Position numbers and translations under genes: made by a program. Source: Thiodiazotropha sp050305975 (lineage in GTDB: Bacteria > Pseudomonadota > Gammaproteobacteria > Chromatiales > Chromatiaceae). Taken from it: a stretch of 64,000 nucleotides of DNA. This document shows, piece by piece, positions 51,506-60,298 of this stretch (its first letter is position 1; each line of letters begins with the position of its first letter). Location: NCBI GenBank assembly GCA_050305975.1, contig JBNLGI010000231.1:62001-126000 (forward strand), written 5' to 3'. The notes under the pieces are model-generated. The model worked only from the letters and a program-made list of their open reading frames with translations. It was not told where the DNA came from and did no database searches.

Positions 51506-52858
51506 TTGGCTACCGAAAAAACCTTTAATTTAACGCGTCAATTCGCAATCTTCAGTTTTCTGACCATTCTATTCATCGGTTTGGTCTCCGCCAGTATGTT
51601 GTCAAGACTCTTCACAGACAAGATCCTGGGCGAAGAAGCGCGGGTAAGTCAGGCTTTCATAGAAAGCATCGTTACGGCCGATAGAACCTGGCGGTTCTTT
51701 CTGGATCCCAGCACACCGGAACACACCGAAGCATTGCATGAGTTTTTCAACCATATGGCCTATATGCCCGATGTGGTAAGGGCAAATGTCTACGGCAAGG
51801 ATCAAAAAGTCCTGTGGTCCAGCGATCCAGAGATAATCGGAGAACTGTTTCACGACAATCACGAACTGGAAGCCACACTGAACGGCGAATTGATCTTCGA
51901 GTCGGGCATCGTCGGCGAGACGACGAAGGAGGAACATGTACATCTCGGCGATGACAAGATCGGTTTGCGTTTTATCGAAACGTATATTCCGATCTGGAAT
52001 GAAGACCACCAACAAACAGTAGGCGCAGTTGAACTCTATAAAGTTCCGATCAAACTTCACAAGTCAATCGTAGAAGGCCAGCGTCTGATCTGGGCCAGTG
52101 CGCTCATGGGGGGAGTGCTGCTCTACAGCACGCTCTATTGGATCGTCCGCCGGGCCCATCGGGTAATGCAGTCACAGCAACGTCAGCTTATAGAGACCAA
52201 GACGCTGTCGATGATCGGTGAGACAGCCGCGGCGGTGGCCCATTCCATGCGCAACCCTCTGGCATCGATCAGGGTTTGTGCCGAATTGACGCTGACAGAC
52301 AATCTCGATGGCGCACGCGAGTCTGCGTTGGATATTATCAACGAGACAGATCGACTCGATCGCTGGGCACGTGAGCTGTTGCAGTTTTCGGCTTCACAAC
52401 AGGAGGAGATCGAACGAATCAACGTCAATGATATTGTGCAGGACGTTTTGACTGGACATGAGACGCTCCTGGACAGATCCTCGATTCGAGTCGATTGTCG
52501 GCTCACAGAAAAACCCACCTTCGTCTATGCCAATGCTGCCCCCATGGCTCAAGTAGTAGGCAACCTGATCACCAACGCCGTCGAAGCCATGGAGGATAAC
52601 GGCACCTTGACGGTCACTACCGAGTTGGCGCAAAAACCCTCAGTGGTAAAGATTACTATCAGGGATACCGGGTCCGGTCTTACAAAGGAGATGGAAGACA
52701 AACTGTTCAGGCCCTTTTCGACCACGAAGTCAAACGGCACCGGTTTGGGACTGGCGCTGAGCAAACGCCTTGTGGAGCACTATGAAGGCTCGATCGACTT
52801 GCTGAGCGTTGCCGGTCAAGGTGTCACTGTCACGATAAGCCTTCCAGCGGTTGAATGA
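51506..52858 (+). CDS. membrane sensor histidine kinase
   Basis: A 450-residue kinase: TM1 (about 12-31), a periplasmic sensor region (about 32-185), TM2 (about 191-211, IWASALMGGVLLYSTLYWIV), HisKA with the phospho-acceptor His in AAAVAHSMRNPLASIR (about residue 246), and a HATPase domain with NLITNAVEAME, IRDTGSGLTKEM and NGTGLGLALSK. It belongs to the NtrB-like class that pairs with sigma-54 activators. The start appears to be TTG at 51506 with AGAAGAAG just upstream. The receiver/AAA+ gene 3 nt downstream is its obvious partner. Confidence 0.9.
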   Translation: MATEKTFNLTRQFAIFSFLTILFIGLVSASMLSRLFTDKILGEEARVSQAFIESIVTADRTWRFFLDPSTPEHTEALHEFFNHMAYMPDVVRANVYGKDQKVLWSSDPEIIGELFHDNHELEATLNGELIFESGIVGETTKEEHVHLGDDKIGLRFIETYIPIWNEDHQQTVGAVELYKVPIKLHKSIVEGQRLIWASALMGGVLLYSTLYWIVRRAHRVMQSQQRQLIETKTLSMIGETAAAVAHSMRNPLASIRVCAELTLTDNLDGARESALDIINETDRLDRWARELLQFSASQQEEIERINVNDIVQDVLTGHETLLDRSSIRVDCRLTEKPTFVYANAAPMAQVVGNLITNAVEAMEDNGTLTVTTELAQKPSVVKITIRDTGSGLTKEMEDKLFRPFSTTKSNGTGLGLALSKRLVEHYEGSIDLLSVAGQGVTVTISLPAVE

Positions 52859-52861
52859 GTC

Positions 52862-54292
52862 ATGGGCTACGCTGTCCTGATCATCGAAGACGAAGCAGTT
52901 CTGGCGAGGAAAGTATCCAAATATCTTCAGCAACAAGGCTTCGATATCCGTATCGCGGTAAATGGCGCACAAGGACTGGAATATCTCACGAGTTTCCAAC
53001 CGGATGCGGTACTGCTCGATTTCAACCTGCCTGGCGCAATGAACGGGCTCGAGGTATTGGAAAGGATTCAGACGATCGAACCCGACAGCAAGGTCATCAT
53101 GATAACCGGATACGGAAATCTGAGACTGGCCGTCGATGCCATGAAGGCGGGAGCCTACGACTACTTGAGCAAACCGATCGTTTTGAGTGAACTCAAAATC
53201 GTGCTGGATCGCATGCTCAGTCAGCGTCAAACGGAAGAGCAGCTCTCCTATTTTCGTGAGCGACAGGCCAATGAGGGGGATATCGATCGGATCATGGGCG
53301 AATCCGAAGCTATCAGAGAAGTAAAGGATCGCATCAGCAAAATCACGACAGCGATGCGGGGCCTGGCGGAAGGCCGTACGCCGCCCTCGGTGCTCGTGAC
53401 CGGAGAGACAGGCACCGGTAAGGAACTGGTGGCGAGAGCGCTTCATTTCGCTGGACCGCGCAAGCAAGGTCCTTTTGTGGAGCTCAATGCGGCAAACCTG
53501 CCGGCCCACCTGGTCGAATCTGAACTCTTTGGTTATGAAAAAGGTGCCTTTACCGATGCGCGGGAGCGCAAAATCGGGCTCGTGGACGCGGCCAATGGGG
53601 GTACGCTGTTTCTGGACGAGATCGGAGAGCTCGATATCACGATTCAGTCGAAGCTGTTGAAGCTCCTCGAGGATCGCAAGGTGCGGCGCCTGGGCAGTCT
53701 GCGTGATGTTTCCGTCGATCTGCAGATCATCACCGCCACCAATCAAACCTTGCCGGATCTGGTGACGAAAGGCCAGTTTAGAGATGACCTCCTGTTCAGA
53801 CTCAACACGCTGACGATACATATGCCCCCGTTACGCGAACGGCACAGCGATATAGTGCTGCTCGCGAACCATTTCATTAACAAATTCATGCATAAGTACG
53901 GTAAACAGGGCTTGCAGCTCTCCGCCGATCTCCAACATCGCCTGTTGCAGTATGACTGGCCGGGTAATATCCGGGAGTTACGCAATCGAGTGGAACAGGC
54001 GGTACTGCTGTGTGATGGAGCGGATCTGTCTGCCGAACATTTCAACTTGCCTGCAAACCGCCCCGCGTCCAGTCCCAAGCCGATCGACAATACTGCCGAT
54101 CAACCGACATCGCTTCGCAGAACCCGTGGCGACATGCCGACCATCTCGACGCTGCAGGAGATGGAGCGGGAAATGATTCAACAGACCATGAACGAGGTGG
54201 ATGGAAACGTCTCCAAGGCCGCCCGACGTTTGGGCATCAGCCGGGATCGTCTGCGTTACCGGCTGGAGAAGTATCAGATGGAGAGAAAATAA
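52862..54292 (+). CDS. NtrC-family sigma-54-dependent response regulator (GAFTDA type)
   Basis: A 476-residue activator. Receiver: VLIIEDEAVLARK, phospho-Asp in AVLLDFNLPGAMNG, Lys in YLSKPI. AAA+: Walker A GETGTGKE, contact loop GAFTDA (a natural variant of GAFTGA common in one NtrC subgroup), Walker B TLFLDEIGELD. C-terminal Fis-type HTH: NVSKAARRLGISRDRLRYRL. It is complete and paired with the kinase at 51506. Immediately downstream is a sigma-54 promoter (54484) with an upstream inverted repeat, so the receiver/P-loop operon is its likeliest target. Confidence 0.92.
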   Translation: MGYAVLIIEDEAVLARKVSKYLQQQGFDIRIAVNGAQGLEYLTSFQPDAVLLDFNLPGAMNGLEVLERIQTIEPDSKVIMITGYGNLRLAVDAMKAGAYDYLSKPIVLSELKIVLDRMLSQRQTEEQLSYFRERQANEGDIDRIMGESEAIREVKDRISKITTAMRGLAEGRTPPSVLVTGETGTGKELVARALHFAGPRKQGPFVELNAANLPAHLVESELFGYEKGAFTDARERKIGLVDAANGGTLFLDEIGELDITIQSKLLKLLEDRKVRRLGSLRDVSVDLQIITATNQTLPDLVTKGQFRDDLLFRLNTLTIHMPPLRERHSDIVLLANHFINKFMHKYGKQGLQLSADLQHRLLQYDWPGNIRELRNRVEQAVLLCDGADLSAEHFNLPANRPASSPKPIDNTADQPTSLRRTRGDMPTISTLQEMEREMIQQTMNEVDGNVSKAARRLGISRDRLRYRLEKYQMERK

Positions 54293-54327
54293 CCACTCTC
54301 CGACTGAAATAACCACAAGAATGTTAA

Positions 54328-54343
54328 TGGGAAAAATATCCCA
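54328..54343. promoter_or_regulatory. inverted repeat, candidate activator-binding site
   Basis: TGGGA-N6-TCCCA forms a perfect dyad about 140 bp upstream of the sigma-54 -24 element, followed closely by a second, looser dyad (TGCCC...GGGTA inside TTGGGTG...CACCCCAA, about 54347-54382). This spacing suits enhancer sites for an NtrC-type protein. Confidence 0.45.
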
Positions 54344-54483
54344 ATGTTGGGTGAATGCCCGATCGATGGGTAGACACCCCAATTGGATAGGTCTTCCGCA
54401 GACGCATAATCCTCTCTTACCAAGAAACATAACCACTGTAGTATCAATGGGTAGTGAAGCATTACCCTGCATCTGGCTCCGAT

Positions 54484-54499
54484 TGGCGCGGGGCTTGCA
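54484..54499 (+). promoter_or_regulatory. sigma-54 promoter of the receiver/P-loop operon
   Basis: TGGCGCGGGGCTTGCA has TGGC and TTGCA at exact -24/-12 spacing. Transcription would begin near 54510, 30 nt before the ATG at 54540. Confidence 0.72.
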
Positions 54500-54539
54500 G
54501 CTGATCTGATGTCAATCACTCAGTATCCGGAGCAAGCCC

Positions 54540-56000
54540 ATGACCATCCTCGTAGTCGACGACAACACGACACTGCTGAGCAAAATCGTTCGCAGTCTGG
54601 TATTGGCCGAATATCAGGTTCGAAGTGCCTCCTCCATACGTCAGGCACGACATGCACTGGCAGAGATGGACCCGATGGTCATCTGTCTCGATCTGCAACT
54701 GCCGGACGGTAATGGTCTGGATTTGCTGGAGGAGATTCGCCACCGCGGCAGCAGCCTGCCGGTGGTGATCATCAGCGGTCAGCGTTCGAAGCAAGACTAT
54801 GAAAGGGCGATGCGGCTCGGTGTTACCGGATTTCTGAACAAGCCGTTTGCGCTCTCCGACCTGCACGATCTGCTCTCGTCCCTGCTGCACTTGCCGCCCA
54901 CTGCCAAGCTGTCCGAACCTGCTCCGGGTGTGGAGGACAGGCAACTGCTTCCACTCGATGCGGAACGAGTCGAGAGGGCGAAGTGGTCCTACTCGACGCA
55001 TCGAGTGGTTCGAACGGATGCGCGTCAGTTGATCACCGGTGACTATCAACCGGAGTCGGGTGATCTGGTCCTGGCAAGGGTGGACAGACTCAATCAACAC
55101 AAACGCATCGAATTGATAGATGGTCGTCGGGCGACCCTCTATCCCGGCGACGAAATTATAGTCAGCTATGGAAACCGCTATGCGCCGGACCAGTTCGAGG
55201 CCGAGATACCCGATGATCTATCCCCCTGTCATCTGGTGGCGGCAGGCGGTATCGCGGCGCACTGCATTTCACGCAATGCAAAGATCAGGACGGCATCCCG
55301 AATCACCCCGATCGGGGTGTTGGCAGACGGGGATGGCCATCCATTGAATCTTTCTCGTTATGCGCTTGAAGCGCTGCCATGCGACACCGCCCGACCCTCA
55401 GTGACAGCCGTCATCGGCACCTCCATGAATGCCGGCAAGACCACCACACTGGCTGGCCTCACCCTCGGCATGACTCGGCATGGCGTCAAAGTCGGGACCG
55501 CCAAGGTCACCGGAACCGGCGCCGGGTGCGATATCTGGCAGATGATCGATGCCGGCAGTGCCGCTGTTTTCGACTTTACCGACTGCGGATTGCCCTCGAC
55601 CTATAAACTGCCGATCGAATGCTGCGAAAGGGCGATGGAAACCCTGGTCGCACAGCTCAGTGCGGAGGGCGTGGATCAGATACTGATCGAAATCGCAGAC
55701 GGTATTCTGCAGGCGGAGACCCGGGCCTTGATCCAGTCACCGGTCTTTTCCCGTCTGGTGGATCAGGTGGTGTTTTCCGCGGCCGATGCCCTTGGAGCCC
55801 AGGGCGGTATCGCCTGGTTGAGAGAGCAGGGCGTCGAGGTCGTCGGCGTTTCGGGCGCATTGACCTGTGCGCCACTCGCGATGCGTGAATGCGCCGGCCT
55901 GATCGATCTGCCGATCCTCGATCTTTCGACCTTGGTGCAAGGACGCTGGCAGCTCGACAACCTTGTCGCTTCACGCCACAACGATACCCGGGTGGCCTGA
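54540..56000 (+). CDS. response-regulator receiver fused to a P-loop NTPase (DUF1611-like) domain
   Basis: A 486-residue cytoplasmic protein. Residues 1-118 form a receiver (TILVVDDNTTLL; phospho-Asp in VICLDLQLPDGNG; Lys in FLNKPFA). A middle region (about 150-270) is beta-rich with GDYQPESGDLVLARVDRLNQ. The C-terminal part (about 283-486) has a P-loop GTSMNAGKTTT, then GTGAGCDIWQMIDAG and ILIEIADGILQAETRALI, like the DUF1611 family of NTP-binding proteins. I know of no described protein with this fusion. GGAG precedes the ATG and a sigma-54 promoter drives it. The stop overlaps the next ATG (TGATG). It could be a phosphorylation-controlled NTPase acting with the ABC exporter downstream. Confidence 0.82.
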   Translation: MTILVVDDNTTLLSKIVRSLVLAEYQVRSASSIRQARHALAEMDPMVICLDLQLPDGNGLDLLEEIRHRGSSLPVVIISGQRSKQDYERAMRLGVTGFLNKPFALSDLHDLLSSLLHLPPTAKLSEPAPGVEDRQLLPLDAERVERAKWSYSTHRVVRTDARQLITGDYQPESGDLVLARVDRLNQHKRIELIDGRRATLYPGDEIIVSYGNRYAPDQFEAEIPDDLSPCHLVAAGGIAAHCISRNAKIRTASRITPIGVLADGDGHPLNLSRYALEALPCDTARPSVTAVIGTSMNAGKTTTLAGLTLGMTRHGVKVGTAKVTGTGAGCDIWQMIDAGSAAVFDFTDCGLPSTYKLPIECCERAMETLVAQLSAEGVDQILIEIADGILQAETRALIQSPVFSRLVDQVVFSAADALGAQGGIAWLREQGVEVVGVSGALTCAPLAMRECAGLIDLPILDLSTLVQGRWQLDNLVASRHNDTRVA

Positions 56001-57715
56001 TGTCGCTGCCGCCACTCTTTGCCGGCGACCGCCGCAAGCGGTTCGTCTTTCTGTTGGCCAACGGCATCGGACAGGCATCGGCAGCCGTGGCCACGGCGCT
56101 GCTGGTACGCCAGGGATTCGACGAGCTGGTGATCTCCCCCGAGGCGCTTGAGTGGCGCAGCCTTTCTGTGCTGTCGCTGGCAATGCTCGGTTCGATCCTG
56201 ATGACCGCCTGGTTGCGCTGGCGCGGGATTGTGGATGCGGAAATCCTCGGCCAGGACTATATCCATGCCCTGCGCACCCACCTTTTTCTGCATGTGACGC
56301 GGATTGGAGCAGACGGCGCACGCCAGATGAGCCGTGGGGCACTGATGCTGCGATTCGTGGGTGACCTCAACGCCTTGAGAAACTGGGTGAGCCTAGGGCT
56401 CGCACGGCTGTTGGTGAGCGGCCTTGCACTGGGGGTGGCCGTGGCCGTTCTGATGATGATCGAGACGGTGATCGGCATCGCCGTTGCCGTGGCTATTTCC
56501 GTGACAGCGATACTGGTGCTGTTCCTGGGGCCGCGCCTGCGGAGCCGAACCCGGGAAGCGCGACGCTACCGGGGGCGCATTGCCGCACTTATCAATGACC
56601 GTATCGCCAATATCGGTGTCGTGGAGAGCTTCGGTCAGGAGCGCAGAGAGATCAAGCGTGTGCGACGAGCCAGTCTACGTCTGCGCCAGGCACTGATTTT
56701 ACGAGCACGGACCATCGGATTGATACGGGCGCTGTCGGACGCCAGCGCCGGATTCGCGGGACTGGCCGCTCTCAGCGTCGGTGCGTTTCAAGTGGCTGCG
56801 GGGGTGGCCACGCCGGGAACCGTAGTATCGGCCATGGTCGTCGCCGGTCTGCTGGCGCCCAGGTTGGCCGATTTGAGCCGTGTCTACGAGTATTGGACGG
56901 CGGCTGTCATCGCCCGTGAAAAACAGCTGCAGCTGCTGCGGCTCGCACCGCTCGGAAGGTCGCTGCAGCCGGGCGGGGAAGCGCCGCTCACAACCGCCCT
57001 GGCACCGACCATTCAGTTACGCCAGGTTGCCAAGTCGCCCCTGTTCCGTTCGCTGAACGTGAAAATCGCAGCGGGTGAGCGGATAGCGCTGATCGGTCCC
57101 AACGGCGCCGGCAAGTCGACCCTGTTGCGTATCATTTCGGGACTCGTGGAACCGGAGCAGGGCCAGGTATTGCTGGATGGCGAGTCGATCCAGAGCTGTC
57201 GCTGGTCGGATGTCAGGCGGACCTTCGCCATGGTCTCGCCCGACCTGCCCCTGCTGCGCGGTTCGCTCCGTCTCAACCTGACCTACGGCGCCTCGAACAG
57301 CGACGACACGACCCTTGATGAGGTGGTGAATACCTGCCAGCTGGATGGGCTGTTGAAGCGCCTCGAGAAAGGTCTCGAGACGCGCATCGCCGAAAACGGC
57401 GCCGGCCTCTCCACGGGAGAGCGGTCACGTATCGCGTTGGCCAGGGCTTTGATGGCAAGACCGGCGGTGCTGCTGTTGGATGAGGCGGCAGCGAATCTGG
57501 ATGCCAGCGCGCGTCTTGCGCTGGAACAGGCTGTTGAGTCATTTAGTGGCACGGTGATCTTCGTCACCCACGACATCAATCAGGTCACCTGGGCCGATCG
57601 CGCGCTGGTGATACGGTCGGGCGAGATCGTGTCGATGGCGAGCCAGGATCTTTTCGCCGATCCCGCAGCCTGGGGGCTCGGTGCCGAAAGACGGGAACTC
57701 AGGCTTGTCCGTTAG
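56000..57715 (+). CDS. ABC half-transporter (permease fused to ATPase)
   Basis: A 571-residue protein with an N-terminal membrane domain (about 1-330, some five or six helices, for example FVFLLANGIGQASAAVATAL, VLMMIETVIGIAVAVAIS) and a C-terminal ATPase (about 340-565) with Walker A GPNGAGKST, signature LSTGERSRIALAR (a variant of LSGGQ), Walker B AVLLLDEAAANLD and the H-loop VTHDINQV. It is the layout of exporters that work as homodimers. Its ATG overlaps the stop of the receiver/P-loop gene. The substrate is unknown; the neighbouring hydrolase and porin point to an envelope-related molecule. Confidence 0.88.
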   Translation: MSLPPLFAGDRRKRFVFLLANGIGQASAAVATALLVRQGFDELVISPEALEWRSLSVLSLAMLGSILMTAWLRWRGIVDAEILGQDYIHALRTHLFLHVTRIGADGARQMSRGALMLRFVGDLNALRNWVSLGLARLLVSGLALGVAVAVLMMIETVIGIAVAVAISVTAILVLFLGPRLRSRTREARRYRGRIAALINDRIANIGVVESFGQERREIKRVRRASLRLRQALILRARTIGLIRALSDASAGFAGLAALSVGAFQVAAGVATPGTVVSAMVVAGLLAPRLADLSRVYEYWTAAVIAREKQLQLLRLAPLGRSLQPGGEAPLTTALAPTIQLRQVAKSPLFRSLNVKIAAGERIALIGPNGAGKSTLLRIISGLVEPEQGQVLLDGESIQSCRWSDVRRTFAMVSPDLPLLRGSLRLNLTYGASNSDDTTLDEVVNTCQLDGLLKRLEKGLETRIAENGAGLSTGERSRIALARALMARPAVLLLDEAAANLDASARLALEQAVESFSGTVIFVTHDINQVTWADRALVIRSGEIVSMASQDLFADPAAWGLGAERRELRLVR

Positions 57716-57755
57716 TCCATTCTGCGCCTTGAAGCTGAAGTAGGGGATACGGTCA

Positions 57756-58760
57756 ATGCGGCGTGAACTTTTGCTCTTTACCGGACTGATCATGACACTG
57801 TTTGCAATTCAGGCATCACCGGATCGCGATTCTTCACTTCCTGCGTGCGAAACGGGGGAGGGGAGTGATGTCGAGCATTCACTGGAGCGCGGGCAGGTGT
57901 TGAAAATTGCGCCCAAGGAACTGCCATCGTTGCGATACTACCTCTATCTACCGCGAACGATCAGGCAGCCTGCGCGTGTCATGCTCAGCGTCCACGGTAT
58001 CTCACGAAATGCCAGAGAGCATGCCGAACTTTTCGCGCCCTATGCGGAAGCGGCGGGTATCGTCCTCATGGCGCCTCGTTTCAGTCGCAGGAATTTCCGC
58101 GGCTATCAGCGTCTGGCGGATGGACCGAAGGAAGAGCTTAGAGCGGACCGGGTGTTGAATATGATGGTCGCGGATCTCAACAGCCGTGTTGGGCTCTGTC
58201 CATCGAAACTCTACCTGTTCGGATATTCGGGCGGCGGTCAATTTGTGCATCGTTACGCCATGCTCAATCCGGAGAGAGTCGAGCGTGTGGTGATCGGTGC
58301 CGCCGGCTGGTATACCTTCCCCGATCCTGACGTGAAATACCCGCGAGGACTTCGTCTTTCCGCCAAGCGTCCGCTCACATTCAAGTGGCCCGACTTCCTG
58401 AAGATACCCATGACCGTCGTGGTGGGAGAGCATGACACCTCACGCGACGAAGCTCTGAACCGGAACCATCGCATCGACAAGCAGCAGGGCATGAATCGTC
58501 TGCAAAGAGGCAATCGATGGATCGAAGCGATGAGAGCGGCGGCCGATCGCCAAGGGCTCGACACCGGTTATGCACTCGTTCCGCTGCCTGATACCGGTCA
58601 CGATTTCCGTCAAGCCATGATGAACGGTCGCATGGGGGAAGTCGTCTTTACCCACCTGTTCGATGAACCGGCGTACAAGGGCTCACTACCGGTTGACGTG
58701 GCCCCTTCGCTCACCGACGCGAAGCGTGACTCCGGCAGGAGGGATCAAGTTGTACAGTAA
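57756..58760 (+). CDS. exported alpha/beta hydrolase (esterase/PHB-depolymerase-like)
   Basis: A 334-residue protein with an N-terminal signal (LLLFTGLIMTLFAIQA). The alpha/beta-hydrolase core shows VMLSVHGISRNAREH (oxyanion region), the nucleophile elbow GYSGGGQF, an acid residue near VVVGEHDTSRDE and a catalytic His in LPDTGHDFRQ. It fits the LpqC/PHB depolymerase-like esterases. The mature protein probably acts in the periplasm or outside. AGGGG lies upstream of the ATG. It overlaps the following porin gene by 11 nt. Confidence 0.82.
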   Translation: MRRELLLFTGLIMTLFAIQASPDRDSSLPACETGEGSDVEHSLERGQVLKIAPKELPSLRYYLYLPRTIRQPARVMLSVHGISRNAREHAELFAPYAEAAGIVLMAPRFSRRNFRGYQRLADGPKEELRADRVLNMMVADLNSRVGLCPSKLYLFGYSGGGQFVHRYAMLNPERVERVVIGAAGWYTFPDPDVKYPRGLRLSAKRPLTFKWPDFLKIPMTVVVGEHDTSRDEALNRNHRIDKQQGMNRLQRGNRWIEAMRAAADRQGLDTGYALVPLPDTGHDFRQAMMNGRMGEVVFTHLFDEPAYKGSLPVDVAPSLTDAKRDSGRRDQVVQ

Positions 58761-59925
58761 AAATGGAATATGGTGGTCAAGGCTCTGCACGGCGATCTGT
58801 GCAAGTGCGATTTCATGCGGAGCAAATGCATCGGATTGGAGCAACGCCCTGAGATTCGAATCGGACGACAAGGCCTATTCGTTCAGAATCGGCGGAAGAC
58901 TGCACGCCGATATCGGCAGCATCGATGCGGATGATCCCGCTTCGGATGGAAGCTTCGATGAGATACGCCGTGCAAGACTGAACTTGTCCGGAAAATTTCT
59001 CCGTGACTGGCGATACTTCTACGAATACGATTTTGCTGCCGACCATGACTTCCAGGTCAAAGACGCCTATATCGGTTATTACGGTTTCGACAGGGTAAGA
59101 ATCAGGCTGGGCAACCTGCAGGAACCGGTCAGCCTCGAAGAGCTCACGAGTTCCAATGCAACGACCTTCATGGAGCGTGCACTGATCACCGCGCTGGTTC
59201 CTGGTTACAATCTGGGTTTGCGCATTAACAGCTGGGGTGAGGACTGGAGTCTTGCCGGCGGCCTGTTCGAGGGTTCCGCGCGTGGCCGCGACAAAGAAAT
59301 CGACGAAGGCTGGGGTGTGGCTGGCAGGGTGGTCTATTCACCGCGCATCGGCCGCGGCAACCGTCTCCATTTCGGCGTTTCCTCCGAGTACCGTGAACCA
59401 CGGGAAGATAACCGCGTCAGCTACCGTACACGCCCCGAGGTTCACCTGATCGATCGCGCCATGATTGCCACCGGCACCCTGAGCCGGGTCGACCATACAT
59501 TGACCAGCGGTCTGGAACTGGCGGGGATATGGGGAAGCTGGTCCATACAGGGCGAATACATACGCGCAGACGTGCAACGCACAGGCCGCCCCGACGTGGT
59601 CTTCGATGGCTGGTATCTCCTGGGCTCCTGGTTCATTACGGGGGGGCGGCGTGACTACGATCCAAAAGATGGCGCTTTCGACAAGGTCGTGCCCAAAGCT
59701 GACCACGGAGACTGGGAGATTGCGGCACGCTACAGCACACTCGATCTGGAGCAGGATCCGATTACAGGAGGCGAAGAGAAAAACTGGACCCTCGGACTCA
59801 ACTGGTATGTAGACCGCCACATGCGCCTGATGGCCAACTACGTGGATGCCGAGGCGGACCCCAACCGAAGCGGAAGCCTGGAGAGGCTCAAGGCATGGAT
59901 GTTCCGGTTTCAATATATTTTTTAA
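58750..59925 (+). CDS. phosphate-selective OprP/OprO-family porin
   Basis: A 391-residue outer-membrane protein. A signal peptide (ending near CGANASDW) precedes FRIGGRLHADIGSID, RRARLNLSGKFLRDWRYFYE, DAYIGYYGFDRVRIRLGNLQ, typical of the 16-strand OprP barrel, with a C-terminal Phe (FRFQYIF). OprP porins usually pass phosphate, polyphosphate or other anions. The start is TTG at 58750, supported by AGGAGGG 6 nt upstream; no in-frame ATG fits the signal peptide. It overlaps the hydrolase stop and closes the operon started by the sigma-54 promoter at 54484. Confidence 0.87.
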   Translation: MYSKNGIWWSRLCTAICASAISCGANASDWSNALRFESDDKAYSFRIGGRLHADIGSIDADDPASDGSFDEIRRARLNLSGKFLRDWRYFYEYDFAADHDFQVKDAYIGYYGFDRVRIRLGNLQEPVSLEELTSSNATTFMERALITALVPGYNLGLRINSWGEDWSLAGGLFEGSARGRDKEIDEGWGVAGRVVYSPRIGRGNRLHFGVSSEYREPREDNRVSYRTRPEVHLIDRAMIATGTLSRVDHTLTSGLELAGIWGSWSIQGEYIRADVQRTGRPDVVFDGWYLLGSWFITGGRRDYDPKDGAFDKVVPKADHGDWEIAARYSTLDLEQDPITGGEEKNWTLGLNWYVDRHMRLMANYVDAEADPNRSGSLERLKAWMFRFQYIF

Positions 59926-60298
59926 CAATAGAAGGTATCTGACTGTAATGCTTAAAAATATTGTATCCGCGTTTCCATAGGGATTAGGGCGGAGGCTGAG
60001 GGGATAACTTCGGCGAGTCCGTCGCATTGCGTGGTGACGGCGACACCCGGGCGGTGGGAGCTGCGTTGGAAAAACAGCAGCACGACCGGCATGAACAGCA
60101 CACCGGATGGACTGGGCAGGCGATACCGGAGCTGTGTACCTGTATTAGGGGCTGTCGGTGTGAAGATGTGAAGCAATTCAGCAGCGGAGCAGGGGGGTAT
60201 TATTAAAACCAGGCATTCAACATGCGCAGAGTTCTCTCTCAGTGAGAATTGAATAATTCCCACTGAATTCCGCGCGGATGGATGACTACCCTGTATGC
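59926..60298. other. 373-bp gap with no supported gene
   Basis: Between the stop of the porin gene and the stop of the TonB receptor gene (convergent). Open frames of up to about 100 codons exist on both strands but have no ribosome-binding site or recognisable motif. No terminator hairpin with a T run is visible. Confidence 0.4.

Noticed and set aside
59952..60263. 103-codon minus-strand frame between the porin and TonB genes
   Set aside because: No motif or start signal; could be a remnant but cannot be supported.
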